Origin: a virus
Length of the DNA stretch: 44,502 nt
Direction: 5' to 3' (one strand)
IMG/VR virus record: IMGVR_UViG_3300031669_000061
Location: 1-44,502 of that record
Shown here: piece after piece, positions 16,378 through 25,278 of the stretch
Layout: each line of letters begins with the position of its first letter
Numbering within the stretch: the stretch's first letter is position 1
Made by a program: the position numbers and the translations under genes
Notes under the pieces: model-generated
Databases searched by the model: none
What the model saw: only the letters and a program-made list of their open reading frames with translations
Told to the model about the DNA's origin: nothing

Positions 16378-17052
16378 TTATTTTGGTGTAGGTTCAGCAT
16401 TACGGACTCCACGTATAGGAGTTTCAGCTATGACTTTAGCAGCTCTCTCTCGTTGTGTCATGGGAGATGCTCCGCCAAGACTGCCTCCTAGTGCATAAGG
16501 TCCGGGACTGCCTCCCCTACTTGCTGTTACGGCCTTTAGGGCCTCTTCGAAAGAATCAAGCTCTACCATACTCTTGTTTGCTAAGTTTTCAGCAGGGATG
16601 GAGTACCTAGCAGCTATTAGTTCCCTGCGATAACCCAGAGACTTATCAGCTTCAGTCTGCAAAGTCCCTACCTTCAATAAGGCATTGTCTCGCTCCAGCT
16701 TGATTCCCGCAACATCTTCTCCAGAAGTTGCACCCGCCTGACGGGCCTGCTCTGCTACAGTTAGTTTAGCGTTTAGGTCGGCAACCGTCTGATTAGCAGC
16801 TGACAGCTCTAATTTGGAAGCGTCTATAGCTTCGTTATGAACTGTCTGAGCTCTCTCAAGCTGCCCTTCTAAACTTTGCTTGGCTGCCATGAGGTCAGAC
16901 TCTGCTACCATCTTCCTGCCATCTACCAAGATATGACCATCTTGCATTTCTACCTTGGGAGCTGTAGGAGTTGGTGTAGGAGCTGGCTCAGTGCTACCAG
17001 CAGCACCAGGATTAGGTGTAGTGTTAGGGGTCTGGTTCTCTACAGTTTCCAT
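16378..17052 (-). CDS. Capsid scaffolding protein
   Basis: This 224-residue protein has a Pro/Thr-rich disordered N-terminus (1-35), a central coiled coil (about 55-150, with repeated Ala, Leu, Glu and Gln heptads such as LELSAANQTVADLNAKLTVA) and a short basic Gly/Ser tail ending IRGVRNAEPTPK. That layout, directly upstream of the major capsid gene, is typical of scaffolds that guide prohead assembly through their C-terminus. It is the first gene after a strong promoter and starts behind ACGGAGGTAAT. Confidence 0.8.
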   Translation of the reverse strand: METVENQTPNTTPNPGAAGSTEPAPTPTPTAPKVEMQDGHILVDGRKMVAESDLMAAKQSLEGQLERAQTVHNEAIDASKLELSAANQTVADLNAKLTVAEQARQAGATSGEDVAGIKLERDNALLKVGTLQTEADKSLGYRRELIAARYSIPAENLANKSMVELDSFEEALKAVTASRGGSPGPYALGGSLGGASPMTQRERAAKVIAETPIRGVRNAEPTPK

Positions 17053-17071
17053 ATTACCTCCGTTCTATGCT

Positions 17072-17100
17072 AGTATAACATACGTGAGTATTGATGTCAA
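17072..17100 (-). promoter_or_regulatory. Late promoter P2 (scaffold-capsid operon)
   Basis: On the minus strand, TTGACA (17100-17095) is followed after exactly 17 bases by TATACT (17077-17072), with TG-T extended -10. The flanking bases ATCCTTGACA and TATGTTATACTA are identical to those of the promoter ahead of the small terminase gene. The scaffold ATG is 20 bases beyond the -10, leaving a short leader with an ACGGAGGT site. It would boost capsid and tail transcripts over read-through from the portal. Confidence 0.85.
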
Positions 17101-17102
17101 GG

Positions 17103-17122
17103 ATAACATTATCAGATGTTAT
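17103..17122. promoter_or_regulatory. 7-bp inverted repeat next to late promoter -35
   Basis: ATAACAT (17103-17109) and ATGTTAT (17116-17122) are perfect complements with a 6-base gap. The repeat lies between the stop of the giant gene and the -35 of promoter P2. It could be an operator or a weak hairpin at the end of the preceding gene; no strong U run follows it on the minus strand. Confidence 0.45.
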
Positions 17123-17123
17123 T

Positions 17124-20100
17124 TTATTTCGCTTCTCCTATCATTGCTGGGATGAGGAATTGCTTTCGCAGTCCTTCATATATTTCCTTAGCTTCAGCAG
17201 ACATGAACTTGTCTGTAGTACCGAAGAAGTTGAGCCAAGCATCTAGCTCAGAGTCAAGTAGACGTAGACGCTGTCTAGCTTCTCGTAGTCTGCTCTGATA
17301 TCCTGAGATAAGTTTGCCATCAGGTCCCATGACTTCCAGTAGCTGTTCTCGCTCATCTCCTCTAGCTACCTCAAATCTGCGGATGGTTTTGATCTGCTCA
17401 TCAGTATATTCTTTCAGTACTATGCTTCTGACGTTACGGTAGGGTCGGGCATAGGTTCTGCTAAACTCCCAGTATAGTATCTCCATAGGAGTCCAGTCAT
17501 TGTGGATTCTCTGTAGTAAGCGCTCTCCATGTGCAGGACTAAGTGTTTCTAGCAGGATATCTATATAGGCATAGTATGTATCAAAGTCCAACTCCATACG
17601 GTCAGATTCCCAGTTGTATTTGAGTTCAGGCTTCAGCTCGAAGTAGTAGTAGAGCAGCTCTTGGTCAGGAGTTTGGGTAGGAGTAACTATACCACGTTCC
17701 TCTAGCAGTATAGCCCTTTCCTCAAATGACTTAGGCACATCCTTGTAGGCAGGAGATTCACCAAGTATACGAGCTGCCTCACTCAGGCCGCCTTGGATAT
17801 TGCTACGCATACTTATCCATTGGCTGGGACCTATGATGCCTTCAACCAGTTGTCGGTTGACTTCTACTATGCTAGGCTGAGTTAGCTCACCGTCCTCATA
17901 TCTTCCATGATATCTGGCTTCAGTGAATACCTTATCCAGTTCTTGGTAGTAGTCGCTAATCTTTATGTCTAACGCTTGCCAGCTAGAAGGATACATAGGA
18001 GTAATTACGCCCTGATAGCGACGATAGGATTCCCACTGGTAGAGTAATGCCTGCTGCTGAACATCCAGATGGAAGTAATCACTGAACCGTTTGCCTGTTA
18101 CAGGATATGTCTTATCTATCCATTCCTGAGTTGATACAGGCACTCCAGTTGCTTCCTCTATAGCTAATCTCATTTCCTTACGGATTTGAGTGAACTCAGC
18201 AGGGCGGATTCTGAATAGTCCTGTCTGATTCATAAGGATTCCTTTGATGCCATCTACTTTGTTGACTGCTTTGAGCCAGAGTTTCTCTTCCTCTTCAGTT
18301 AGTACTATGTTCTGCTGCTTCTTCTTCCATATCTCATCAGCATCATAGCCCATACCACCGAGAGTTAGCATAGTTAGATAATCTCGGAAGCGGTCAGGAT
18401 AGACAACTTCTAGCACTGCTCCTATATGTTCAGGAGATAATGCTCGCAAGGCACTGAGTCCTGTCTTGACCCAGGCTGGAGCTAATTGTCCTAATTGAGG
18501 CTGCTTGCCACCAGCACCAAACATTACAATAGGTAGCATAACATGGATGCCTGGGAAGAATCCTGCTCTACCAATATAATCTAGAAACTCTATGCCTGGA
18601 GCAACATCATGGTATTCTGGAAAGTCTCGGAGATAGAAGCTTCTAAGTCCGCCCATCCAGACAGTGCCTCTGAGAGGATTTACCTGGAGGTCAGTGCCAG
18701 GTATAGGCATATAGCCCTGGTCAGAATTACCAGTAGGAAGTATACTACCCTCAGCCTCCATTATCCAAGTTCCAGAGGCTACAGAAGGACACCATACCTC
18801 ACCATCATACTGACAATCCTTGACTCTTCTCCAAGACTTATCCCCTCCTCTCAATGATAGATGCACAGAGTAACAAGTCCTATTATTACCTTTCTCTATT
18901 GATACTCGATAGCCTAAGAAATGGCTTAGCATAGTAAAAGCATCTAAGACTGGACCTGGCTGTTGACCCCAAGAGTGCCATGCTAATCTACCCTTAGAGT
19001 TACCCTCAGCACTCATCATAGATATCCACATAGCCTCAGCAGATTCCTTAGATAGATGAGACACTAGCTCTGGTAGCCCATCCTTACCTAAGTATACATC
19101 AGCAATCCTATCCATAGTATCTTGAGATACATAGAATACATACAACCCATCAGGTCTAATACTATATTTATCTACCAAATCCTTAATAATCTTGACGAAG
19201 CTAGGCTTCTTTTGAGTAATCTGGCCATATAGTTTTCCACCTCTAGTATGCCCTATGTATCCATCAGTCACTAACCATCCAAGTATAGCAGCATCGTAAG
19301 GAGACAGAGCACTCATACTAGGAAAGTCATCATGAGGAGTAATAGTAGGAATACTATAGTACTGATCAGTAATATTCTTAGCCTGCATCATAGATAGCTC
19401 TCCAAGCTTAGACCTTACAATCCAAGTATGCTCTGAAGTACACAAGATATGCTTATTGCCATAACTAGGTAGACTGAGCATTGGTCTATTAGACCGAGCA
19501 GGAAATATATTAACTGTCTTTATAGGCTCCCAATGAGTAGTAAGGACCTTAGGATTACATACTAGTATATCCTCACCTACTTTAAGCTCATGACAACTAC
19601 GCCACCCATTCCTAGTTAAAGCTTTGTAAGATGTAGGCACACAGTAATTCATATATCTGGCTACATTGGATAGAGCACCTGGTGTTCTCAGAGCAGTTCT
19701 AGGTAGCCACTTCCATCGAAAAAGTTCATAAGTGTTTCCTGTTGGTAGAATACAGCCATTGAAGTTAGCAAACCAAGTCCCATTAGCAGTTACAGGACAC
19801 CATACCTTACCAGTATAGTGCTCATGGCTCATTCGCCTACACTGCTTAGACTGATAAGGTTGTCTATTGTTTATAAAGTATATTTTGTCAAGACCATCAC
19901 TGCGCTTACTTACAGTTATGGCTTTACCTAACAGTATAGATAGCATCTGAAATGCTTCTGATACAGGTCCTGGCTGTTGGATCCAAACATCTACAGCAGT
20001 CCCATTATAAGCAGAACCAAAGCTACCTTCTCCTAGTAGCATAGATCTCCACATACTTTCAGCAGCATCTCTAGACAGCTGAGGTACTATAGCAGGAAGG

Positions 20101-23100
20101 TTATCTTTACTAGAATATACTTTCATTATCTCAGCTGTGTCATCTACACTGACTCTAATTACCATATTGTCTAGATCATTAAGTTTGCTTCTAGGATAAG
20201 CCTTAGTGCCAGTAGCAGCCTCTATCTCATCAATATAGTTATAACGACTTTGATAGATAATGAAGTAAGGTCGCTGAGTTTTAGGAGTGTTTAGGTAGCC
20301 TTCTGACACTACCCATCCTAGTATAGCAGCTAGTCTAGGAGACAATATAGACTCAGTAGGAAACTGATGAGGTAGTGCTCTAGGTATCATATCAGAGGCA
20401 TCAGTTAGTTCATAGCCTCTCTTAATCCTAGGCTGGTCACCATGACTGTTGATAACTAACCATCTATGATTAGGAGTAAACTTAATGTCCTTACCCTTAG
20501 CAGGTATGACCATCAAGTTATCATCGTAGTCAAACTCAGCTATCTTCTGTAGATGCTGCCACTCAGTTACTAGAGTGTTAGGATTAGTAGTCAGAACATC
20601 TTCTCCAATAGTTAACTGAGAATAGTGTTTCCAGCCAGTCTTAGTGAGTATCTTAGTATCTTCAGGAACGCACCAGAAGGGGAATAGTGCACGCATGGAT
20701 TCGTCTATGATGTTAGCATTGTCATAGGTTGGGTAGGCTAAGCTATGCATCTCACGAGCCTTGGTCATGGCTGATTCTTTCTTAGCCCACCAGTCAGGAG
20801 TACCGCCAACAGCAGCTACCTTAGCTGGAGCAATCTTAGCATAGTAGGTATCAAAGAATGATCTAACCTTATCTGGAATAGGTTTGCCAGTCATATAATC
20901 AGCAAACAGCTCACTCAGACCTTCCTCATATAAGGGTTTCTTCACTCCCCTCTTAATAGCAATTCCAGCTGCTGCCCCAAACTTATCTAGCATAGTATAA
21001 TCGCCACGCTTGATAGCATCAGATACTATACCATGCATGAACTCATGATAGAATTGTGCATCTGTGAAGTCTTTGCTTCTGACAATCATGGTTCCAGTAT
21101 CAGGCATAAACCTAGCTATAGCTTCTAGATCTGGATTTATCTCAAATCCTTTCAGAATAGCTTGTGCATCACTAGGCATACTAGATACAAGATCAGTTAA
21201 CCGTGTCTTAGTAGAAGCAGACACTCTTCCCTTCCAAGTAATTTTGAGAGCAGCAGGCTTGGCAGCCACTGTCTTAAATGCTAATGTCTCTCCTGCATCA
21301 TCTGCTATAGTATTGAAGTACTGTCTCCACTTGATAACATCAGATTCAGGAATCTTAACAGATGAGTAGAGCCTATGGAGTTCCTGTCTAATCTCTTCCA
21401 TCTGTAATACTGTAGGATGGTCAGGAGTCAGTATGCTAGGATTTATGCCTAGAGTCCTCCACATCTGGTCATACACTTCGCCTATAGCTTCATCAGTGAA
21501 GCCTATCTGCTCAGCTGTCTTGCCAAGCTTAGCAGCATAGGCAGAAGCATAATCCTTAGTATGGATGATGAAGTCTTCTCTAGGTCGGATAGTGATATGA
21601 TGCTGGACTCTGGTGAGTCCTCGGTATAGATCATCTCCAGTTACTCCATACAGGTAAGCTAGATGATTTGGAGTCAGATCTCCTACCACATCTGGTACGA
21701 AGTCAGCAACATACACAGACTTATCTACAGATGTTAGGAAGTTACGACTAGTGCTCAGTCTTGTAGTCTTAAGCTTTCTAGCTACAGTATCAAACTCTTC
21801 CCAGATGATAGACTTATCAGCTCGCTGCTTAGCCCAGAATGGAGCATTACGGAGTTTCTTAGGAGTTCTAGGAATGATAGCTTCTATGTCAGCTAGCTTG
21901 GTGCGAGTGGCTAGTACATTCTGAAACTCTAGACGGCTGATAGAGTCAAGGTCAGCCAGACGAGCTAGTTGAACATCATTCAGTCCAGCTAACTTAGCAT
22001 TCTTCATTAACTGATTCATCATTTTTGTTAGTTCAGTCTCTGATGTATCCATAAACTCTGCTAGCATCTTAGCTGAACCAACCTCAAAGTCGTCAAAGTC
22101 AGATGGGAGAAGTTGAGCTTTCCTGAGTTCAGTTATCTTTCTGAAGTCATGGATCCTCTCACCTATACTATCTGCTTGAGCAGTTATACTCTGCATATCA
22201 CCGAGGAACTCCTGTAAGTTCTTGGGAGGATTAGCTATAAAAGCATCTGTTTCTAGCTTCATAGCATCTATCTGATTTGCTAGGCTAGCTATGTTCAGCT
22301 CTCGTTCTGATGCTACCCAGGCAGCCATTCTGTCATCTATGCTGCCAACACCTTTCTCAAACATTCTACCATCCAGCACCTCATCTCTAATCCCTGTCTT
22401 AGTTATAGTATGGACATCAGTCATGTTATCCATTACTTGATTGATTTTCTTGCTAACCTGTCTTAACTGGAAAGTCGTAACATCCATGTCAGCAAGTAGT
22501 CTAAGACTATCAGGACCTCCGCCAATGAGTTCGAGAGTTATCTCTCGTCTTATGTCTGCAGCATCCTTCTTAGTTATGCTAGCTATATCATCCAGCATGG
22601 ATCTTGTTTTCACTTCCACTATCTCATGTATAGCCTTCATCTCGGTAGGAGCTATATCTTCTAGAGACTTCAGGAAGTGCACCTGCACATCATATGCAGT
22701 TATATCAGCAGTAAGCCTAGCCCACATATCGTACCAGTCTGTAGCGTCGCCTATAAAGAACTTCTGATTGCCTATGGTTAGTGTTTTACCAACCATCTTA
22801 CCACCGAAGAATGGAATCTTCTCAGGCACTCTTACATTCCTACTTACGAATGGTATTTTGCCGCCTCTGAATACAGCAGTATGGCCAGTCTTAGGGTCAA
22901 CTATAGCCTGGGTCAGTCTCACCTGCCCCTTCTCAAACATCGTGAGTTCATAAGGAGCATTGGATAATCCTCTAGCTAATCTGTTAGTTTCAGCAACTCC
23001 TCCGTATGCTTTAGGAAACATTATCTCTCCGCCACCAGCAAAGCTTCTTCCCATATTCTCAGCATAATTGTAAGGACCAAAGTTGGTGAAGAGTAGTTGC

Positions 23101-25277
23101 CATCTTGCCATAGGCATAACTACTCTACGCTCTAGTGCTACTAGCTGAGCTGAGTATAGTACTTTGTCTGCTACTCTACTATGCCATGATGCTGCTCTGC
23201 CAGCTTGCTGCATATGCTGGGTAAGAGGACTATGAAGATTACCATAGCGAGTTTCTTCTAGATGATTGTAGATATTCTTAACTACAGCATCGAACTTATC
23301 GCCCTTCACAGCGTTCATAGCCTTGCTACCAACAGTCTCCTTGAGCTTAGCTATCTTGGTGGCTAGAGTGCTGACTGATTGTTCAGTAGCCTCTACTCCC
23401 ATATCACCAAGCATTTTGCCTGCTGTTATTCTCTCGCCTTGTCCACTAAACGCATCAAGCAGACCACTATTAAATCTAGCTAGACGACCAGTATCGAAGG
23501 TTATATCGCCTACTATATCCTTCACAAACTTGGCTGCTGATGCTCCATCTAAATAGTTGAACTCTATCAGGTCTGCACCAGCCTTAACTAACGGATTGTT
23601 ACCTTCCATAGGAGTATCTAGTACTGCTCTCACACAGCGGCTGACAGTATCCATAGCATCCTGGCCAGTCAGTCCCTTTCCAAGAGTATTCCTTGATGAA
23701 CGGAAGGTTCTGCCAACTACTGAGTAGAAGTCCATCACTCCCTTCTTAGCAAAGTTTCTACTCATCTGAGTAAATGTAGCAGGTATAGTATATCCAGCAC
23801 CAGTTAGCCAGAATGCACTCTTAATAGGAGCAGCTACTACATGCATAGCGCCCTTAAATACCATGTCTGCACCAGAAGTATATCCTTGCTCAAATGCTAT
23901 CATTAGAGTGCCAACTCTAGTTCCTGCCCATTTGAGTCCTCTAGGCAAGGCAGCTGTAGTTAGCTTTCTGCCGACAGCAACTGCTCCTCCCCATCCTATC
24001 CAGTTCAGCGGATCATAGGCTGAGTCTAATATAGCCTTCTTCCACCAAGGAGCATCCCACTCGTTGAAGGCTTTAGCATAAGATGACCAGGCACTCTCAC
24101 CCATGCTTCTGTAGAACTCATAATGCTTTGTCAGTTCCTTATCTGTATCAGTCTCAAATGCAGCAAATAAGGCAGCGCCACTAACTGCACCTATTATACC
24201 ACCTACTATTGCTCCAACTCCTATTCCTATGGGACCTCCAAAAGCGCCTATTGTTGCTCCTGCTATGCCACCACCTACAATTCCTAGTGGAGCACCATGA
24301 GCAGCACCTGCTACTGGAGCTGGCAGATGCATTGTAAGAGCAGCTGATATAGGTCTGCTGATAGCATCCCACCACTTCTGCAGCAGCTCTAATGTAGCCA
24401 ACATAGGCTGAGTAACTATCATCAAAGTATATTCATCAGGAGTTAGTTCAGGAGTCTCAGCTAGTATTGTTCCTGCTCTAATCAGGCCCATTCTAGCAGA
24501 CTCTAACTCCCATTCTCTAGCCCGTTCAGATAGCCAATCACGCTGACTCTGCAACTCCTCATCAGACAAGTCTAGCTCACTGAGCAGGTTCCTGACATCT
24601 TCCTCAGTCATACCAGCAGGCAATGCGGCTACACTAAAAGCAAAGGATTTAGCTATCTCATCTACTGTTAGATGATGGACGCCTCTGAGTTCTAGCTTTG
24701 GAGCAGTCAGGATCTCATTTAGTACCTTAGACTGAGCATCCATGATGTCCCCAGTATAACCTTCAGGGAGCACATTAGACAGATGTGATAACTTCCCAAA
24801 TGTCTCATTCAGCCATGCAGTATCAGCATCTGTTAAGTCGAGACCAGGCGCTATGAACTTGAGCACATCTGCTGGATTCTGTAGTTCATATTGAGGGTCA
24901 GACATATAGATAGGCAGAACCTGCATAACTTCTGCCTTCCACTCAGCCGTCTGAAACTGCTGAGCAATAAGATCAAAATCAGCTTGTGCCCTTTCCATAG
25001 CTTCTTGTGTTACAAACTCTTTACCAAAGGGCAATTCAGCCTTAGGCACTGGAAGAAGAAACTGACCCCAGAACCCTGTAGGAGCCTCAGTTGTGGGTAC
25101 TAACCTAGATAGATCCTTTTCAGCTTTCTGAAGCTTATAATAAAGTTGGGACAGCTCAATCCCAATCTGCTCAAACTCCTGAACGAATCCAGTATAGTAT
25201 TCAGGTACTTCTACTGGAGGCGGAAGCTCAGGAACACCTTCCTGCCCATTTGTTAGTTCTATATTAGGTCCTGCCAT
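17124..25277 (-). CDS. Giant virion protein with zincin motif, interrupted by two inteins
   Basis: The precursor has 2717 residues; removing both inteins leaves about 2098. Residues 322-374 form a glycine-rich hydrophobic stretch (GIVGGGIAGATIGAF and so on) like a membrane-inserting glycine zipper. Long helical regions follow. A zinc metallopeptidase motif HEFMH starts at residue 1411 (21047-21033) with an EGLSELFADYM helix after it that could give the third ligand. Inteins occupy residues 1536-1848 and 1879-2184. The C-terminal 530 residues are helical and aromatic. Between portal and scaffold in a phage with no tape measure, it may be an internal or DNA-ejection protein with a peptidase; this is inference. 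The ATG at 25277 is behind TTGGAGGATAAT; a TTG four codons earlier is less likely. Confidence 0.75.
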   Translation of the reverse strand: MAGPNIELTNGQEGVPELPPPVEVPEYYTGFVQEFEQIGIELSQLYYKLQKAEKDLSRLVPTTEAPTGFWGQFLLPVPKAELPFGKEFVTQEAMERAQADFDLIAQQFQTAEWKAEVMQVLPIYMSDPQYELQNPADVLKFIAPGLDLTDADTAWLNETFGKLSHLSNVLPEGYTGDIMDAQSKVLNEILTAPKLELRGVHHLTVDEIAKSFAFSVAALPAGMTEEDVRNLLSELDLSDEELQSQRDWLSERAREWELESARMGLIRAGTILAETPELTPDEYTLMIVTQPMLATLELLQKWWDAISRPISAALTMHLPAPVAGAAHGAPLGIVGGGIAGATIGAFGGPIGIGVGAIVGGIIGAVSGAALFAAFETDTDKELTKHYEFYRSMGESAWSSYAKAFNEWDAPWWKKAILDSAYDPLNWIGWGGAVAVGRKLTTAALPRGLKWAGTRVGTLMIAFEQGYTSGADMVFKGAMHVVAAPIKSAFWLTGAGYTIPATFTQMSRNFAKKGVMDFYSVVGRTFRSSRNTLGKGLTGQDAMDTVSRCVRAVLDTPMEGNNPLVKAGADLIEFNYLDGASAAKFVKDIVGDITFDTGRLARFNSGLLDAFSGQGERITAGKMLGDMGVEATEQSVSTLATKIAKLKETVGSKAMNAVKGDKFDAVVKNIYNHLEETRYGNLHSPLTQHMQQAGRAASWHSRVADKVLYSAQLVALERRVVMPMARWQLLFTNFGPYNYAENMGRSFAGGGEIMFPKAYGGVAETNRLARGLSNAPYELTMFEKGQVRLTQAIVDPKTGHTAVFRGGKIPFVSRNVRVPEKIPFFGGKMVGKTLTIGNQKFFIGDATDWYDMWARLTADITAYDVQVHFLKSLEDIAPTEMKAIHEIVEVKTRSMLDDIASITKKDAADIRREITLELIGGGPDSLRLLADMDVTTFQLRQVSKKINQVMDNMTDVHTITKTGIRDEVLDGRMFEKGVGSIDDRMAAWVASERELNIASLANQIDAMKLETDAFIANPPKNLQEFLGDMQSITAQADSIGERIHDFRKITELRKAQLLPSDFDDFEVGSAKMLAEFMDTSETELTKMMNQLMKNAKLAGLNDVQLARLADLDSISRLEFQNVLATRTKLADIEAIIPRTPKKLRNAPFWAKQRADKSIIWEEFDTVARKLKTTRLSTSRNFLTSVDKSVYVADFVPDVVGDLTPNHLAYLYGVTGDDLYRGLTRVQHHITIRPREDFIIHTKDYASAYAAKLGKTAEQIGFTDEAIGEVYDQMWRTLGINPSILTPDHPTVLQMEEIRQELHRLYSSVKIPESDVIKWRQYFNTIADDAGETLAFKTVAAKPAALKITWKGRVSASTKTRLTDLVSSMPSDAQAILKGFEINPDLEAIARFMPDTGTMIVRSKDFTDAQFYHEFMHGIVSDAIKRGDYTMLDKFGAAAGIAIKRGVKKPLYEEGLSELFADYMTGKPIPDKVRSFFDTYYAKIAPAKVAAVGGTPDWWAKKESAMTKAREMHSLAYPTYDNANIIDESMRALFPFWCVPEDTKILTKTGWKHYSQLTIGEDVLTTNPNTLVTEWQHLQKIAEFDYDDNLMVIPAKGKDIKFTPNHRWLVINSHGDQPRIKRGYELTDASDMIPRALPHQFPTESILSPRLAAILGWVVSEGYLNTPKTQRPYFIIYQSRYNYIDEIEAATGTKAYPRSKLNDLDNMVIRVSVDDTAEIMKVYSSKDNLPAIVPQLSRDAAESMWRSMLLGEGSFGSAYNGTAVDVWIQQPGPVSEAFQMLSILLGKAITVSKRSDGLDKIYFINNRQPYQSKQCRRMSHEHYTGKVWCPVTANGTWFANFNGCILPTGNTYELFRWKWLPRTALRTPGALSNVARYMNYCVPTSYKALTRNGWRSCHELKVGEDILVCNPKVLTTHWEPIKTVNIFPARSNRPMLSLPSYGNKHILCTSEHTWIVRSKLGELSMMQAKNITDQYYSIPTITPHDDFPSMSALSPYDAAILGWLVTDGYIGHTRGGKLYGQITQKKPSFVKIIKDLVDKYSIRPDGLYVFYVSQDTMDRIADVYLGKDGLPELVSHLSKESAEAMWISMMSAEGNSKGRLAWHSWGQQPGPVLDAFTMLSHFLGYRVSIEKGNNRTCYSVHLSLRGGDKSWRRVKDCQYDGEVWCPSVASGTWIMEAEGSILPTGNSDQGYMPIPGTDLQVNPLRGTVWMGGLRSFYLRDFPEYHDVAPGIEFLDYIGRAGFFPGIHVMLPIVMFGAGGKQPQLGQLAPAWVKTGLSALRALSPEHIGAVLEVVYPDRFRDYLTMLTLGGMGYDADEIWKKKQQNIVLTEEEEKLWLKAVNKVDGIKGILMNQTGLFRIRPAEFTQIRKEMRLAIEEATGVPVSTQEWIDKTYPVTGKRFSDYFHLDVQQQALLYQWESYRRYQGVITPMYPSSWQALDIKISDYYQELDKVFTEARYHGRYEDGELTQPSIVEVNRQLVEGIIGPSQWISMRSNIQGGLSEAARILGESPAYKDVPKSFEERAILLEERGIVTPTQTPDQELLYYYFELKPELKYNWESDRMELDFDTYYAYIDILLETLSPAHGERLLQRIHNDWTPMEILYWEFSRTYARPYRNVRSIVLKEYTDEQIKTIRRFEVARGDEREQLLEVMGPDGKLISGYQSRLREARQRLRLLDSELDAWLNFFGTTDKFMSAEAKEIYEGLRKQFLIPAMIGEAK
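18726..19643 (-). mobile_element. Intein 2 with LAGLIDADG homing endonuclease
   Basis: A 306-residue intein from Cys1 (19643) to the final Asn (18726). Block A is CVPTSYKALTRNGW, block B has CTSEHTWIV, and the C-terminal blocks are VWCPSVASGTWIMEAEG and SILPTGN. The downstream nucleophile is Ser (SDQGYMP). Two LAGLIDADG-type motifs are present, AAILGWLVTDGYIG and AMWISMMSAEGNS, both with their acidic residue. The residue before the last Asn is Gly instead of the usual His. It is clearly related to intein 1 (shared QQPGPV and LSxExAExMW segments). Intact splice motifs suggest active protein splicing. Confidence 0.9.
19734..20672 (-). mobile_element. Intein 1 with LAGLIDADG homing endonuclease
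   Basis: A 313-residue intein from Cys1 (20672) to the final Asn (19734), 125 residues after the HEFMH motif of its host protein. Block A is CVPEDTKILTKTGW, block B is FTPNHRWLV, and the end is VWCPVTANGTWFANFNG followed by CILPTGN. The next extein residue is Thr, a usable nucleophile. LAGLIDADG motifs are AAILGWVVSEGYL and SMWRSMLLGEGSFG. The penultimate residue is Gly rather than His. Only 30 extein residues (19733-19644) separate it from intein 2. Confidence 0.9.
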
Positions 25278-25278
25278 A

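Noticed and set aside
18726-20672. Inserted segments as ordinary domains or group I introns
   Set aside because: The frame is continuous, begins with Cys and ends with Asn before Thr/Ser, and carries intein blocks; introns would not keep frame with these motifs.
22441-22953. Antisense frames over the giant gene and over the late operon (also 7970-8245, 8438-8692, 16123-16491)
   Set aside because: They lie opposite well-supported genes, have no ribosome sites, and their sequence is hydrophobic noise of the sense codons.
24181-24375. Minus-strand reading frame inside the giant gene encoding Ser/Cys/Tyr-rich peptide
   Set aside because: It is the shifted shadow of the glycine-zipper codons, has no ribosome site and no protein-like character.
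23700-25277. Tape measure protein
   Set aside because: The giant protein has Gly-zipper and zincin features, lies before scaffold and capsid, and no tail-tube genes follow, unlike siphovirus tape measures.
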